This document shows, one piece after another, positions 1-11,351 of a stretch of 64,000 nucleotides of DNA. Both the position numbers and the translations under genes were made by a program. The DNA comes from Blautia sp. XA-2221 (lineage in GTDB: Bacteria; Bacillota; Clostridia; Lachnospirales; Lachnospiraceae). The notes under the pieces are model-generated. The model searched no databases. It was given only the letters and a program-made list of their open reading frames with translations, and had not been told where the DNA came from. The DNA lies in the NCBI RefSeq assembly GCF_028767025.1, contig NZ_JAJQXX010000015.1, positions 1 through 64,000 on the forward strand, given 5' to 3'. Every line of letters starts with the position of its first letter. Positions within the stretch are counted from its first letter, which is position 1.

Positions 1-297
<297 letters not shown>

Positions 298-459
298 GTT
301 TTTTCCACTCAAGATAACTACTAGCTATCTCTCGTTTTACTGTTGTTGGTTCATCGAACCGTTCTTAAAAATAAAATGTAAAGAATTTTCGAGAATCGTA
401 TGTGTCTCACTGTTTAGTTATCAAGGTTCTTTGTTTTCTGTCTCTCAGACAGCTCATTT

Positions 460-488
460 ACTTTATCACATCTCTTTTGGTTTGTCAA
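460..488 (-). promoter_or_regulatory. rRNA operon promoter, proximal
   Basis: On the minus strand the -35 TTGACA (483-488) and the -10 TAAAGT (460-465) are separated by exactly 17 bp. It lies about 165 bp upstream of the 16S 5' end in an AT-rich spacer. It is followed by a short GCTGTC element also found after the distal copy. Confidence 0.8.
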
Positions 489-562
489 GAACTTTTTTCA
501 AGTTTTTTCAAACTTTTTTGACGTTCTTTTAAGTAATTCGCTCTCTCGCTGACAGCTTGTTT

Positions 563-591
563 ACTTTACCACATCTTCAAGCGGTTGTCAA
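563..591 (-). promoter_or_regulatory. rRNA operon promoter, distal
   Basis: This is a second promoter with the same architecture as the one at 460-488: -35 TTGACA (586-591), 17-bp spacer, -10 TAAAGT (563-568). The region from -10 through GCTGTC is nearly identical in the two, so they look like a tandem duplication. With these promoters and the leader, the 298-639 interval is fully used as rRNA control region; no gene is seen in it. Confidence 0.78.
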
Positions 592-639
592 CAAGTTTTT
601 TTAATTTTTTGAAGTTTTTATTTTCTTCAAAAAACAAAA

Positions 640-727
640 CGGAGAAGGAGGGATTTGAACCCTCGCGCCGGTTACCCGACCTATACCCTTAGCAGGGGCA
701 CCTCTTCGGCCTCTTGAGTACTTCTCC
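640..727 (-). tRNA. tRNA-Ser (anticodon GCU)
   Basis: The 88-nt reverse complement folds as a class II tRNA. The acceptor stem is GGAGAAG/CTTCTCC with discriminator G. The anticodon loop CTGCTAA gives anticodon GCU, reading AGC/AGU serine codons. There is a long variable arm, and the T-loop is GGTTCAAATCC. The 3' CCA is not encoded. It lies directly upstream of the 16S promoters on the same strand. Confidence 0.95.
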
Positions 728-789
728 AGACTCCGAATTCATAATTTCTTATGCAATTTGAAGGCATTCATATCTGAAATGCATTATTG

Positions 790-818
790 ATTATACAGAA
801 GGTATTTCATATTGTCAA
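790..818 (-). promoter_or_regulatory. Consensus promoter for tRNA-Ser
   Basis: Perfect sigma-A type promoter on the minus strand: -35 TTGACA (813-818), 17-bp spacer, -10 TATAAT (790-795). It is about 63 bp upstream of the tRNA 5' end. It probably also feeds transcription into the rRNA operon. Confidence 0.85.
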
Positions 819-987
819 CCTGTTTTTTATAAAATTTTGAATTATTTTGTATTTTTTATTTGAGGCTTTTATTCTACTCTTTACTTTTATTCAACATTGT
901 AGTAATTTGTTTCCTCTTTTCTCTTTTCCTGTGGTAAAATATACCCATACAGAATCATTATTTACTACTTTCGCATTAATGCCTTTC

Positions 988-996
988 TGATATAAT
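988..996 (+). promoter_or_regulatory. Extended -10 promoter for the glycosyltransferase pair
   Basis: TGATATAAT (TGnTATAAT) at 988-996 lies 52 bp upstream of the 1049 start codon. No good -35 element is visible at 17 bp, which fits an extended -10 promoter. The rest of 819-1048 is AT-rich, and I see no gene there. Confidence 0.5.
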
Positions 997-1048
997 ATTT
1001 ATCTTATTGCTTTTGTTACTGATGCAGTTATTTATATGAGGTTTTATT

Positions 1049-2599
1049 ATGGTCAAACAACTTGCACCGAATTCTTTTTGCTTAAAAAGAAATTCTTTTT
1101 TTAAACATTCCTCCCGTTATCTGATCGGAATACTTTATACCATATGCGTTATGCTTTTCAGCGCAGGCTCCTCTCCCGTTATCAACAATATGGGGACAGA
1201 CAGTTCTGTCTTTTTTGCAATAGGACGCAGTATGCTGTCAGGTAAAGTCCCATATCGCGATCTTTTTGATCATAAGGGATGGTACATCTATTTCTTTAAT
1301 TATCTTGGCGCCTGCCTCAGTTCCAAAACAACAGTGGGGCTTTTTATTATTGAATGTACATTTATGATTATAAATGTGATTCTTTTGTTTAAAATTACAG
1401 ACTTAATTTCAGGTGATCGGATTTCTGAAATATGTAAAGCCCTCTCTGTGGGTGTCATGCTTTTACTTACCCTGAATTTCATTACATATCAGGGCGGCAA
1501 TTTCGTTGAAACCTATGGACTGACTTTTCAGTTTCTGTCTGTTTTTCTTATTGTCAAATATTATAAGAAAAAGATCATTGACCATCCTCCGCTTTTCATG
1601 TTCTTTCATGGAATATGCGCGGGAATTACACTGGGGCTTCGAATCAATATGGCTGCAATGTGGGGCGGAATTGCCATCATACTTTTAATCAGACTGCTTT
1701 TCCACAAAAAGTATAAGTCCATTCTCCTTAATGCAGTTTCCGGAAGTCTTGGAGTATGTACAGGAATTTTGCCGATCATTATTTATTGCCTGAACACACA
1801 CAGCCTGGAACCGATGATACAGCAGTCTTTATTTTTTAATCTGCAATATTCCTCAAGCGGTTCCCCTGCGGAAGATTTTTTACAGCTTTTTACAAATATA
1901 AAAACTCTCTGGGTTCTTCTGGGCTGTATCATATCTCTGATGATTGTTATCAGATCCAAACAGCTTACACAAAGTTTCCGCGCAATGTACGCCGCAGCTC
2001 TGCTGCTCTCTGTGTTTTCTGTTTCCATGTCTGGCAGAAATTATGGACATTATTATGAATATCTGATTCCATTTCTTTTGCCCGCTGTTTTATATTTAAC
2101 AGAAAAGGTCGCCTTATTTTCAGAGAAACTGATTCGTTACAGAAAGCTTCTTACTGTATGTTTGTTTACTCTTACAGTCTGTATCAGTTTTCAGATACCT
2201 GTAAAACTTTTTTCTCTTACAAACATACCGAAGTTTTCGCAGACCGCAGATAACATGGCAAAAATTTATCACAAGCGCTATTCTGACAGAAAAACAGTGC
2301 TTACAGTAAATAACAAATCTATGTTTTATAATAAATTTAATGTAATTCCGGAGGATAAGTTTTTTTACATACCTGCAATCAGCTACCAGACCTTTCCGGA
2401 TGCGGTAAATGCTCAGGCAAAATCTATACTAAGTGGAAAAAACGATATTATCATTCTTTCTTACCAGAATGCCGAAAAAAAGCGGATTTTCCCCTTCGGC
2501 GTAAAAAACAGGGAAATCCTTCATTACCTGTCTGAAAACTACCAAATGGTATATGAACAAAATCAAATCCAGATGTATATAAAACAGAACCATATATAA
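1049..2599 (+). CDS. GT-C type membrane glycosyltransferase (GT39/PMT-like)
   Basis: This is a 516-residue polytopic membrane protein with about ten hydrophobic segments. After the first membrane segment it has D51 and then PYRDLFDHKG (68-77), the kind of acidic loop motif seen in GT-C enzymes that use polyprenyl-phosphate sugars. The family transfers a sugar from a lipid carrier on the outer face of the membrane. The substrate cannot be read from the sequence. The next gene, 23 bp downstream, is a dolichol-phosphate-mannose-synthase-like GT2, the usual supplier of such a lipid donor, so the two probably act together on an envelope glycan. They run head-on to replication, unlike most neighbours. 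Function is inferred from fold and pairing. Confidence 0.72.
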   Translation: MVKQLAPNSFCLKRNSFFKHSSRYLIGILYTICVMLFSAGSSPVINNMGTDSSVFFAIGRSMLSGKVPYRDLFDHKGWYIYFFNYLGACLSSKTTVGLFIIECTFMIINVILLFKITDLISGDRISEICKALSVGVMLLLTLNFITYQGGNFVETYGLTFQFLSVFLIVKYYKKKIIDHPPLFMFFHGICAGITLGLRINMAAMWGGIAIILLIRLLFHKKYKSILLNAVSGSLGVCTGILPIIIYCLNTHSLEPMIQQSLFFNLQYSSSGSPAEDFLQLFTNIKTLWVLLGCIISLMIVIRSKQLTQSFRAMYAAALLLSVFSVSMSGRNYGHYYEYLIPFLLPAVLYLTEKVALFSEKLIRYRKLLTVCLFTLTVCISFQIPVKLFSLTNIPKFSQTADNMAKIYHKRYSDRKTVLTVNNKSMFYNKFNVIPEDKFFYIPAISYQTFPDAVNAQAKSILSGKNDIIILSYQNAEKKRIFPFGVKNREILHYLSENYQMVYEQNQIQMYIKQNHI

Positions 2600-2622
2600 A
2601 ATCACAAAGGAGCTATCTATTT

Positions 2623-3333
2623 ATGGATAAATTATATATTGTAATTCCTGCCTATAACGAAGAGGCCAACATTGAAAAAACAATCCGGCAATGGTATCCC
2701 ATTATCGAGAAACATAACGGATGCGGAGCCTCAAAAATAGTCGTTGTCAACGACGGAAGCACGGACAACACCTGGAAGATTCTATGCAGACTTTCAGAAT
2801 CCATGCCTCTGTTAAAACCTCTTACAAAGAAAAACGGAGGACACGGTTCTTCTGTTCTTTACGGATACAATTATGCAGCGGAAATGGGTGCCGACTATAT
2901 TTTTCAGACTGATGCGGATGGTCAGACAGATCCCGGTGAATTTGAAGAATTCTGGAATCTGAGAAAAGATTACGATGCAATAATCGGCAAACGAACAGTC
3001 AGAGGTGACGGAAAAGCACGCAAATTTGTGGAAAGCACGGTCTGTTTACTGCTTCGGATTATTTTTGGTGTAAAAGTTCCTGACGCAAACGCTCCCTTCC
3101 GGCTTATGAAATCCGGACTGGTAAAAAAATATATTAAAAAGCTTCCCAAAAACTATAATCTCCCCAATATCATGATGACCACATATTTTGCATATTATCA
3201 TGAAAATTTATGTTTCCGGGAAATTTCTTTTAAGCCCAGACAGGGAGGAGTAAATTCTATTAACATAAAAAAAATAATAAAAATCGGCTGGAACGCTCTC
3301 GGAGATTTCCGAAAACTAAAAAAAGAACTTTAA
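2623..3333 (+). CDS. GT2 family glycosyltransferase (polyprenyl-phosphate sugar synthase-like)
   Basis: This 236-residue GT-A enzyme begins with IVIPAYNEE (6-14), has VNDGSTD (42-48) and the metal-binding DAD at 97-99 (QTDADGQTDP). This is the pattern of DPM1-like and ArnC-like synthases that load a sugar from a nucleotide donor onto polyprenyl phosphate. No C-terminal membrane segments are present, so it is likely a soluble or peripheral cytoplasmic enzyme. It shares a transcript with the upstream GT-C gene; a ribosome binding site AAGGAG precedes the ATG. The product is inferred to be the lipid-linked donor used by that partner. Confidence 0.8.
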   Translation: MDKLYIVIPAYNEEANIEKTIRQWYPIIEKHNGCGASKIVVVNDGSTDNTWKILCRLSESMPLLKPLTKKNGGHGSSVLYGYNYAAEMGADYIFQTDADGQTDPGEFEEFWNLRKDYDAIIGKRTVRGDGKARKFVESTVCLLLRIIFGVKVPDANAPFRLMKSGLVKKYIKKLPKNYNLPNIMMTTYFAYYHENLCFREISFKPRQGGVNSINIKKIIKIGWNALGDFRKLKKEL

Positions 3334-3340
3334 TATACCA

Positions 3341-3374
3341 CAAACGGCGGTGGGTCAATCCCATCCGCCGTTTG
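3341..3374. terminator. Bidirectional terminator between convergent genes
   Basis: The stem CAAACGGCGGTGGG pairs with CCCATCCGCCGTTTG with one bulge and a short loop. A T-rich stretch follows on the plus strand. It overlaps the last codons of plsC and separates it from the converging GT2 gene. Confidence 0.75.
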
Positions 3375-4074
3375 CTTTTATTGTTTCTTCTATTCTTCGT
3401 CTTACTTCTGCTGCAATTTCTGTTGATTTCATATCCTTATATTCTTCGTATTCCATCGGCTTCAGAAAATGCACCTGAACGGTGATAGGCGCCGCAGATC
3501 CTGTGTCAAAGGATTTATAGGAATCTATCAGAGCAACCGGAATAATAGGGCATTTTGCCTTCATTGCGGCCTTAAAGCTCCCTCCTTTAAACTCCTGAGG
3601 ATGATTGCCCTGCTTACTTCTTGTTCCTTCCGGAAAGATCAGATAATTACGACCCTTTTTTACTTCTTTGGTCACATTAATAATTACCTGCATGGACTGC
3701 CTGATATCCTCTCTGTCGATCAAAAACGCTTTCATGCAGGCAAAAACCTGTTTTAAAAACGGAACCTGCCCTACTTCTTTTTTGGCAACAACAGAAAAGG
3801 GAACCGGACAGGGCGCCATGATCGCAAGAACATCATACAACCCCTGATGATTGGGATAAAAAATAAATCCGTTTTCCTCAGGAATGTTTTCCACTCCATG
3901 TGCGTCAATGGTAATATTTCCGCCTTTATTTGCACGTCTGTCAATCATTTTAAGAAGAGCATACCGCTCCCCCTCTGTGTAATTATCTACATGAGATGCA
4001 TACCAGCACAGCTTAAACCAGGCCATTGGGATAAATGGCAGATTACGCAGCACCATCATTATAATTCTTTTCAT
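3355..4074 (-). CDS. plsC: 1-acyl-sn-glycerol-3-phosphate acyltransferase
   Basis: This 239-residue acyltransferase has both family signatures: NHQGLYD at 75-81 (catalytic H76 and D81) and FPEGTRS at 147-153 for phosphate binding. It should transfer a second acyl chain to lysophosphatidic acid at the inner membrane face, giving phosphatidic acid for phospholipid synthesis. The N-terminus is hydrophobic, as expected for a monotopic membrane enzyme. It is the last gene of the gyrB-gyrA-4104 transcript, 29 bp after the preceding gene. Length and motifs are normal for the family. Confidence 0.9.
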   Translation of the reverse strand: MKRIIMMVLRNLPFIPMAWFKLCWYASHVDNYTEGERYALLKMIDRRANKGGNITIDAHGVENIPEENGFIFYPNHQGLYDVLAIMAPCPVPFSVVAKKEVGQVPFLKQVFACMKAFLIDREDIRQSMQVIINVTKEVKKGRNYLIFPEGTRSKQGNHPQEFKGGSFKAAMKAKCPIIPVALIDSYKSFDTGSAAPITVQVHFLKPMEYEEYKDMKSTEIAAEVRRRIEETIKANGGWD

Positions 4075-4103
4075 TTAAACAGCTTTCCTCCACTACAGAA
4101 ATA

Positions 4104-4766
4104 TCAGTTAAGTTTTGTAGCCAGTTTTTCCTCATATCCAGGATTCTTTTTTGAAAAAGTGTCATATGCTGTTACATATTCCTTATAAGGATCTGTTTCC
4201 ATAAATGATGCATATCTGGAAGCCGCTTCTTTTTTCATATCGTCTGTAATATCAGATGGCGCAAGAATGTTGTACTTGCCCTTTTCGTTCTGCTGTGTCA
4301 TATAGGTACTGATGCAGGGATAGGACTGTCCATCCTCCAGAATCAGACTGTATGTGATATAGACATAAGCATTCTTGCCATTTTGGTAAATTGTATCACA
4401 GGCATTTATTTTTACTTTTTTTGGCTTGTGTACTTTAAAATATTTAATCGTGGCAGAGATTTCTTTTTCAAGATTTTTATCTGCTTTTTTAACCCCATAG
4501 CATTTTTTAATCTTACGCTCATCTCCGTCCACATAGGATTTTACCAGAGTTTTTACCACCTTCTCAGGTGATTTATTGCTGACACCGCAGCTTTTTACCG
4601 CAAAAACAAGAACGATCACCAGGACCGCCAGCACTGCGGCCCCTGCAATCATCTTTATATTATTTGTTTTCTTTCTTCTGGAAGAAGCTGAATATTTCCT
4701 GTTTCTGGTATTTTTGCCTGCAGGTCTGCGTTTTTTGTTTTTAGAAGACTTTACCTGTTGTACCAT
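4104..4766 (-). CDS. Single-pass membrane protein with extracytoplasmic NTF2-like domain (unknown function)
   Basis: This is a 220-residue protein. Residues 1-37 are very basic (Lys/Arg/Ser-rich). One membrane segment follows at about 38-60, and the remainder lies outside the membrane. The external part begins SPEKVVKTLVKSYVDGD, a pattern typical of NTF2-like/DUF4878-type domains, with alternating charged helices and strands. I cannot assign a function. It sits 17 bp after gyrA and 29 bp before plsC, so it is co-transcribed with both. The orientation (N-in, C-out) is inferred from the positive N-terminus. Confidence 0.7.
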   Translation of the reverse strand: MVQQVKSSKNKKRRPAGKNTRNRKYSASSRRKKTNNIKMIAGAAVLAVLVIVLVFAVKSCGVSNKSPEKVVKTLVKSYVDGDERKIKKCYGVKKADKNLEKEISATIKYFKVHKPKKVKINACDTIYQNGKNAYVYITYSLILEDGQSYPCISTYMTQQNEKGKYNILAPSDITDDMKKEAASRYASFMETDPYKEYVTAYDTFSKKNPGYEEKLATKLN

Positions 4767-4783
4767 AATCTTTCTTTACCTCT

Positions 4784-7321
4784 TTATTCCTCTGTACCTG
4801 TCTCCTGGTTTTCCGTGTCATCTGATTCCGGCTGTCCGCTATCTGCTTTATCCAGAATTTTTTCTTCTTCCTTTTCTCTGACTTTTGCAAAACTTGCCAC
4901 TGTCACACCGTCAGAAAGATTAATAAGCTTTACTCCTGATGTGATTCTTCCGAGAATAGAAATATCAGAACACTGCAGACGGATAATAATACCCTCTGTT
5001 GTGATCATCATAATCTCATTTTCTTCATTAACAGCTTTTGCTCCAATAACGTTTCCTGTCTTTTCAGTGATCTTATAGCATTTTACACCTTTACCACCTC
5101 TGTTCTGACAGGTAAATTCACTGATAGAGGTACGTTTTCCCATACCGTTCTCAGATACCACCAGCAGGTAATATCCCTGAGAATTCAGCTGCATGCCAAC
5201 GACCTCATCACCGTCCATAAGATTGATTCCTCTTACGCCCATGGAAACACGGCCTGTGGTTCTCACATCTGTTTCTTTAAATCGAATACACTGACCATCC
5301 TTGGTAACAAGAATGATATCTTTTTTGTTGTTTGTTACCTTTACCTCTATAAGCTCGTCATCATCACGAAGGGAAATCGCTGCAAGACCGATCTTGCGTA
5401 CATTTGCATAGTCACGGATCGGAGTTTTCTTCACAAGTCCCTTACGGGTAGCCATCATCAGATACTGGTCCTCTTCAAATGTATTGATAGGAATAACCGC
5501 AGTGATCCGCTCTCCCGGCATAAGCTGGAGAAGATTGATAATCGCCGTACCTCTTGCAGTTCTGCCGGCCTCCGGAATTTCATAAGCCTTCAGACGATAA
5601 ACACGGCCTGTATTGGTAAAGAACATCACATAATGATGAGTGGTAGTCATCATCAGTTCTTCAATGTAGTCATCATCAATGGTCTGCATTCCCTTAATTC
5701 CCTTGCCGCCTCTGTTCTGGCTGCGGAAATTATCTACTGTCATACGCTTGATATAACCCAATTTTGTCATAGTGATCACGGTATTTTCCCGCGGGATCAT
5801 ATCCTCCATGGAAATATCAAAGGCATCAAAGCCAATGGAGGTTCTTCTGTCATCACCATATTTATCGGAAATCTCCAGCATTTCCTCACGGATCACACGG
5901 AGAAGGAGATTTCTGTCTTCAAGAATTGCTTTTAATTTACGGATTTTTTCCATTAATTCTGCATATTCTGTTTCCAGTTTTTCTCTTTCCAGACCGGTAA
6001 GAGCACGAAGACGCATATCAACAATAGCCTGAGCCTGTACGTCTGTCAGCTCAAAGCGGTCCATCAGCTCCTGTCTGGCGATCTGAACACTTCTGGAACC
6101 ACGGATGATCCGAATCACTTCATCAATATTATCAAGGGCTTTCAGAAGACCCTCTAAGATATGAGCTCTTTCCTGCGCCTTATTCAGATCATACTGAGTT
6201 CTTCTTGTTACAACATCCTCCTGATGAGCAAGATAATACTTCAGCATATCATGAAGATTAAGAACCTTTGGTTCAAGGCTTCCATTGGTTGAAACAAGGC
6301 AGAGCATGATCACTCCAAAGGTATCCTGAAGCTGGGTATGCTTATACAGCTGATTCAGAACTACATTGGCATTGGCATCTTTGCGCAGATCTATACAGAT
6401 ACGCATTCCCTCACGGCTGGAATGGTCGTTCAGGTCTGTAATTCCGTCAATTTTTTTGTCACGGACAAGCTCTGCGATCTTTTCGATCAGGCGGGCCTTG
6501 TTTACCAGATACGGAAGCTCTGTGACAATAATACGGGACTTTCCGTTAGGAAGAGTTTCAATATTTGTCACTGCACGGACACGGATTTTGCCACGTCCTG
6601 TACGATAAGCCTCCTCGATCCCTCTTGTTCCGAGAATTGTTGCTCCTGTAGGAAAATCCGGCCCTTTTACGATTTCCAGAATCTCTTCAATAGTTGTGTC
6701 ACGCTGTTCCTCAATAATATTATCAATGATCTTTACCACAGCCTGAATAACCTCCCTGAGATTGTGGGGAGGAATATTCGTTGCCATACCTACGGCAATT
6801 CCTGAAGTTCCGTTTACCAAAAGATTGGGATAACGGGACGGAAGCACTACCGGCTCCCTTTCTGTTTCATCAAAGTTCGGCTGGAAATCAACTGTGTTTT
6901 TATTAATGTCTGCCAGCATCTCCATGGAAATCTTGCTCAGACGGGCCTCCGTGTATCGCATGGCGGCTGCGCCGTCGCCATCCACAGAACCAAAGTTTCC
7001 ATGTCCGTCAACCAGAGGATATCGGGTTGACCAGTCCTGCGCCATATTTACCAGAGCGCCGTAAATAGAGCTATCTCCATGAGGGTGATATTTACCCATG
7101 GTATCACCGACAATACGCGCACACTTACGATGCGGCTTGTCAGGACCGTTATTCAGCTCTATCATTGAATACAGAACTCGTCTCTGTACCGGTTTCAGTC
7201 CGTCCCGGACATCCGGCAGCGCTCTTGAGGCGATTACACTCATGGCATAATCTATATAAGATTTTTCCATGGTCTTCTGCAGATCCACCTCATGCACTTT
7301 ATCAAAAATATTGTCTTCCAT
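4784..7321 (-). CDS. gyrA: DNA gyrase subunit A
   Basis: This 845-residue type IIA topoisomerase breakage-reunion subunit acts with GyrB to introduce negative supercoils. The catalytic tyrosine is Y123 in [11 protein letters not shown]. The quinolone region reads [12 protein letters not shown] at 79-90: S84 is present, but the acidic residue expected four positions later is Gly88. The C-terminal domain has the GyrA box QNRGGKG and further pinwheel blades, then an acidic tail. The start MEDNIFDKV is 11 bp after the gyrB stop, so the two are one operon. Normally gyrBA follows recF near dnaA; here it lies about 33 kb away. Confidence 0.98.
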   Translation of the reverse strand: MEDNIFDKVHEVDLQKTMEKSYIDYAMSVIASRALPDVRDGLKPVQRRVLYSMIELNNGPDKPHRKCARIVGDTMGKYHPHGDSSIYGALVNMAQDWSTRYPLVDGHGNFGSVDGDGAAAMRYTEARLSKISMEMLADINKNTVDFQPNFDETEREPVVLPSRYPNLLVNGTSGIAVGMATNIPPHNLREVIQAVVKIIDNIIEEQRDTTIEEILEIVKGPDFPTGATILGTRGIEEAYRTGRGKIRVRAVTNIETLPNGKSRIIVTELPYLVNKARLIEKIAELVRDKKIDGITDLNDHSSREGMRICIDLRKDANANVVLNQLYKHTQLQDTFGVIMLCLVSTNGSLEPKVLNLHDMLKYYLAHQEDVVTRRTQYDLNKAQERAHILEGLLKALDNIDEVIRIIRGSRSVQIARQELMDRFELTDVQAQAIVDMRLRALTGLEREKLETEYAELMEKIRKLKAILEDRNLLLRVIREEMLEISDKYGDDRRTSIGFDAFDISMEDMIPRENTVITMTKLGYIKRMTVDNFRSQNRGGKGIKGMQTIDDDYIEELMMTTTHHYVMFFTNTGRVYRLKAYEIPEAGRTARGTAIINLLQLMPGERITAVIPINTFEEDQYLMMATRKGLVKKTPIRDYANVRKIGLAAISLRDDDELIEVKVTNNKKDIILVTKDGQCIRFKETDVRTTGRVSMGVRGINLMDGDEVVGMQLNSQGYYLLVVSENGMGKRTSISEFTCQNRGGKGVKCYKITEKTGNVIGAKAVNEENEIMMITTEGIIIRLQCSDISILGRITSGVKLINLSDGVTVASFAKVREKEEEKILDKADSGQPESDDTENQETGTEE

Positions 7322-7332
7322 TTTTTATTCTC

Positions 7333-9276
<1,944 letters not shown>

Positions 9277-9348
9277 CTATATTTATGGCATCAACAGGCA
9301 TACAGAAATCCTGCACCCACTGATAAATAGACATAGTAATACCAATTT

Positions 9349-9357
9349 ATTATAACA
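9349..9357 (-). promoter_or_regulatory. Extended -10 promoter of gyrB
   Basis: Minus-strand TGTTATAAT (TGnTATAAT) spans 9349-9357, about 90 bp upstream of the gyrB start. The hexamer 17 bp further up is a weak -35. The extended -10 should compensate. Confidence 0.6.
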
Positions 9358-9376
9358 CAAAACGGGGGTGCTTTCC

Positions 9377-9493
9377 ATTAAATTTAAACAAAATACCGAA
9401 AATGAAGGACTCTTTCAATCAGTAGATGTTTTTTATGGCAAACAAGTATCTGATTTCCTATATAGCAAGCTATCTGTAATGAAAACTTTTTAG
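9377..9493 (+). pseudogene. Orphan 38-codon reading frame with ATT start (possible remnant)
   Basis: From an ATT at 9377 to TAG at 9491-9493 there is an open frame of 38 codons with balanced composition (it ends SKLSVMKTF). A GGGGGTG element, similar to a ribosome binding site, lies 6 bp before the ATT. No ATG lies upstream in frame. It could be the eroded end of a lost gene or chance. It opposes gyrB and lies just left of the palindrome at 9507-9598. I do not recognise it. Confidence 0.2.
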
Positions 9494-9506
9494 TTCTCTG
9501 TAAATA

Positions 9507-9598
9507 AAAAGCTATGCCTTATAATGGATATCTTCACAAATACGCCGGGAAATAATCCCAGCATATTTAGTTTCAATTCCATAAGACATAGCTCTTTT
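9507..9598. terminator. Large compound hairpin, terminator downstream of rsmI
   Basis: Outer arms AAAAAGCTATGCCTTAT (9507-9523) and ATAAGACATAGCTCTTTTT (9581 onward) pair. Inside them a second stem, AAATATGC with GCGTATTT, extends into GGGA/TCCC. Runs of T follow on both strands. It begins 10 bp after the rsmI stop codon, so it should end the leftward decarboxylase-to-rsmI operon. The length (about 92 nt) and two-level folding are more than a simple terminator needs. Confidence 0.65.
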
Positions 9599-9608
9599 TA
9601 TATCAGCA

Positions 9609-10454
9609 TTATAAAACATTCACCAGATACTGATACACATCTCTCTTGCTTACTCCCCTGTCCTTTGCCACCTGCTTCATGGCATCTTTCCGGGAAAGCC
9701 CCTTACTTTCATAAATCTCCATATGCTCTTCTATGGAAATCTCCTCCCAGGAGGCTGCTGCCTCTTCTTTCAGTTCCTGGCGGCTTTTGCCCTCAATAAT
9801 AAGCACGCACTCTCCAAGAGGTTTTTCATTCTCATAATAGGTGATCAGTTCATCTATGGTTGTACGAAAAGCAGTTTCATGCTTTTTAGTCAACTCCCTG
9901 CAAAGTGTCATTCTTCTGTTTCCAAGGGTTTCTGTCAGATCTTTCAAGGTCTTTACCAGCTTGTGAGGCGCTTCATAAATAATAATGGTTCTTGTTTCAT
10001 TCACAAGCTCCTGAAGCACCTCTCTTCGCTCTTTTTTGTCCATGGGAAGAAATGCTTCGAATGCAAATCTTCTTGTAGGAAGTCCGGACAATGTAAGAGC
10101 TGTAATACAGGCAGCAGGTCCCGGAAGTGAAGTTACTTCTATTCCGGCCTCGTAGCACATGGCCGCAAGTTCTTCTCCCGGGTCTGAGATTCCGGGAGTT
10201 CCTGCGTCTGTAATAAGAGCAATATTCATTCCACTCTGCATTTTTTCTATCAGAGTATACGCCTTTTCGATTTTGTTATATTCATGATAACTGGTCATGG
10301 GAGTTTTTATGTCAAAGTGATTAAGAAGCTTGATGCTGTTTCTGGTATCTTCCGCAGCGATCAGATCCACTTCCTTTAAAGTCCGGAGAACTCTGAGCGT
10401 AATATCCTCCAGATTTCCGATTGGGGTCGCACATAAATATAATTTCCCGCTCAT
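9609..10454 (-). CDS. rsmI: 16S rRNA (cytidine-1402 2'-O)-methyltransferase
   Basis: This 281-residue tetrapyrrole-methylase-fold enzyme opens with LYLCATPIGNLEDITLR and has AEDTRN and the TDAGTPGISDPG SAM-binding loop, all RsmI hallmarks. It methylates the 2'-OH of C1402 in the 30S P site using SAM. The C-terminal winged-helix-like tail (LSRKDAMKQVAKDRGVSKR) is present, so the protein is complete. It is the last gene of the housekeeping operon and matches Bacillus yabC in position. The small GIY-YIG gene often found just upstream in Bacillus is absent. Confidence 0.95.
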   Translation of the reverse strand: MSGKLYLCATPIGNLEDITLRVLRTLKEVDLIAAEDTRNSIKLLNHFDIKTPMTSYHEYNKIEKAYTLIEKMQSGMNIALITDAGTPGISDPGEELAAMCYEAGIEVTSLPGPAACITALTLSGLPTRRFAFEAFLPMDKKERREVLQELVNETRTIIIYEAPHKLVKTLKDLTETLGNRRMTLCRELTKKHETAFRTTIDELITYYENEKPLGECVLIIEGKSRQELKEEAAASWEEISIEEHMEIYESKGLSRKDAMKQVAKDRGVSKRDVYQYLVNVL

Positions 10455-10595
10455 AATATTCTCCGCTCCTTGTAGTTTAAGATTTTATTTACAGATACTG
10501 AAATTTAAAAAACTGTTTTATCCTTTTAATAAATATCATCAGCTATACAAAGCCTGTTTTTTGTTCCTCTTCCTGCCGGAATCTGAAATCTATAC

Positions 10596-11351
10596 TTACA
10601 CTCCGGATCCGTAGATTTCCAGTATTTCTTCTGTGTATACACCTGGCTTCTCATAAACGATCAGCGGTTTTTCCACTGTAATTCTTGAATTTCCGCCTTT
10701 TAAAGCCTCAATAAGAACCATATTCGGTTCCCGGTCTTTAAATGGATAAACAAGCTGCATTCTTTTTGGTTCCAGCTTATACCTGGTAAGCACCTGAAAA
10801 ATTTCCACCAGTCGAAATGGACGGTGCACCATGTAAAAACGGCCTCTGTCCTTTAAAACTTTTGCGGTCTGGCTGACCACATCTTCCAGAGTACAAAGAA
10901 TCTCGTGTCTGGCAATTGCTTTTGCCATATAGGGATTCTGCAGCCCGTGCTGTCCGATCATATACGGAGGGTTGCTTGTTACTGCATGAAAAGAAGCTGC
11001 TCCAAAAATTTCAGCAGCCTCTTTAATATCACCGCAGACAATATCAATGTCCTGTTCCAGACCGTTATAAGCTACGCTTCTCTGCGCCAATTCAGCACAT
11101 TCCTCCTGTATCTCCAGTCCGGTAAAATGCCCACCCGGCGTCTTTGACTTCAGAAGAACAGGAATGATCCCTGTGCCGGTTCCCATATCCAGAACACGCT
11201 CATCTTTTTTTATTTTTGCAAAGCCGGATAGCAGAACTGCGTCCATTCCAAAACAGAATTTCTCAGGATTCTGAATCACATAATATCCATTTTGGAGATC
11301 ATCCACACGTTCTCCCGGCTTTACCAGATTGTCCCGCAGATTATTTTCCAT
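10596..11351 (-). CDS. tRNA1(Val) adenine-N6 methyltransferase-like protein (YabB/TrmN6 family)
   Basis: This is a 251-residue class I SAM-dependent methyltransferase. Motif I is VLDMGTGTGIIPVLL, and the N6-adenine motif NPPY occurs in TSNPPYMIG. The N-terminal QNPEKFCFGMDAVLLSGF is typical of the TrmN6/YfiC family, which methylates A37 of tRNA-Val in E. coli. The Bacillus orthologue by position is yabB; its substrate there is less certain. The ATG overlaps the ricT stop by 11 bp, showing tight coupling. Enzyme class is firm, substrate inferred. Confidence 0.85.
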   Translation of the reverse strand: MENNLRDNLVKPGERVDDLQNGYYVIQNPEKFCFGMDAVLLSGFAKIKKDERVLDMGTGTGIIPVLLKSKTPGGHFTGLEIQEECAELAQRSVAYNGLEQDIDIVCGDIKEAAEIFGAASFHAVTSNPPYMIGQHGLQNPYMAKAIARHEILCTLEDVVSQTAKVLKDRGRFYMVHRPFRLVEIFQVLTRYKLEPKRMQLVYPFKDREPNMVLIEALKGGNSRITVEKPLIVYEKPGVYTEEILEIYGSGV

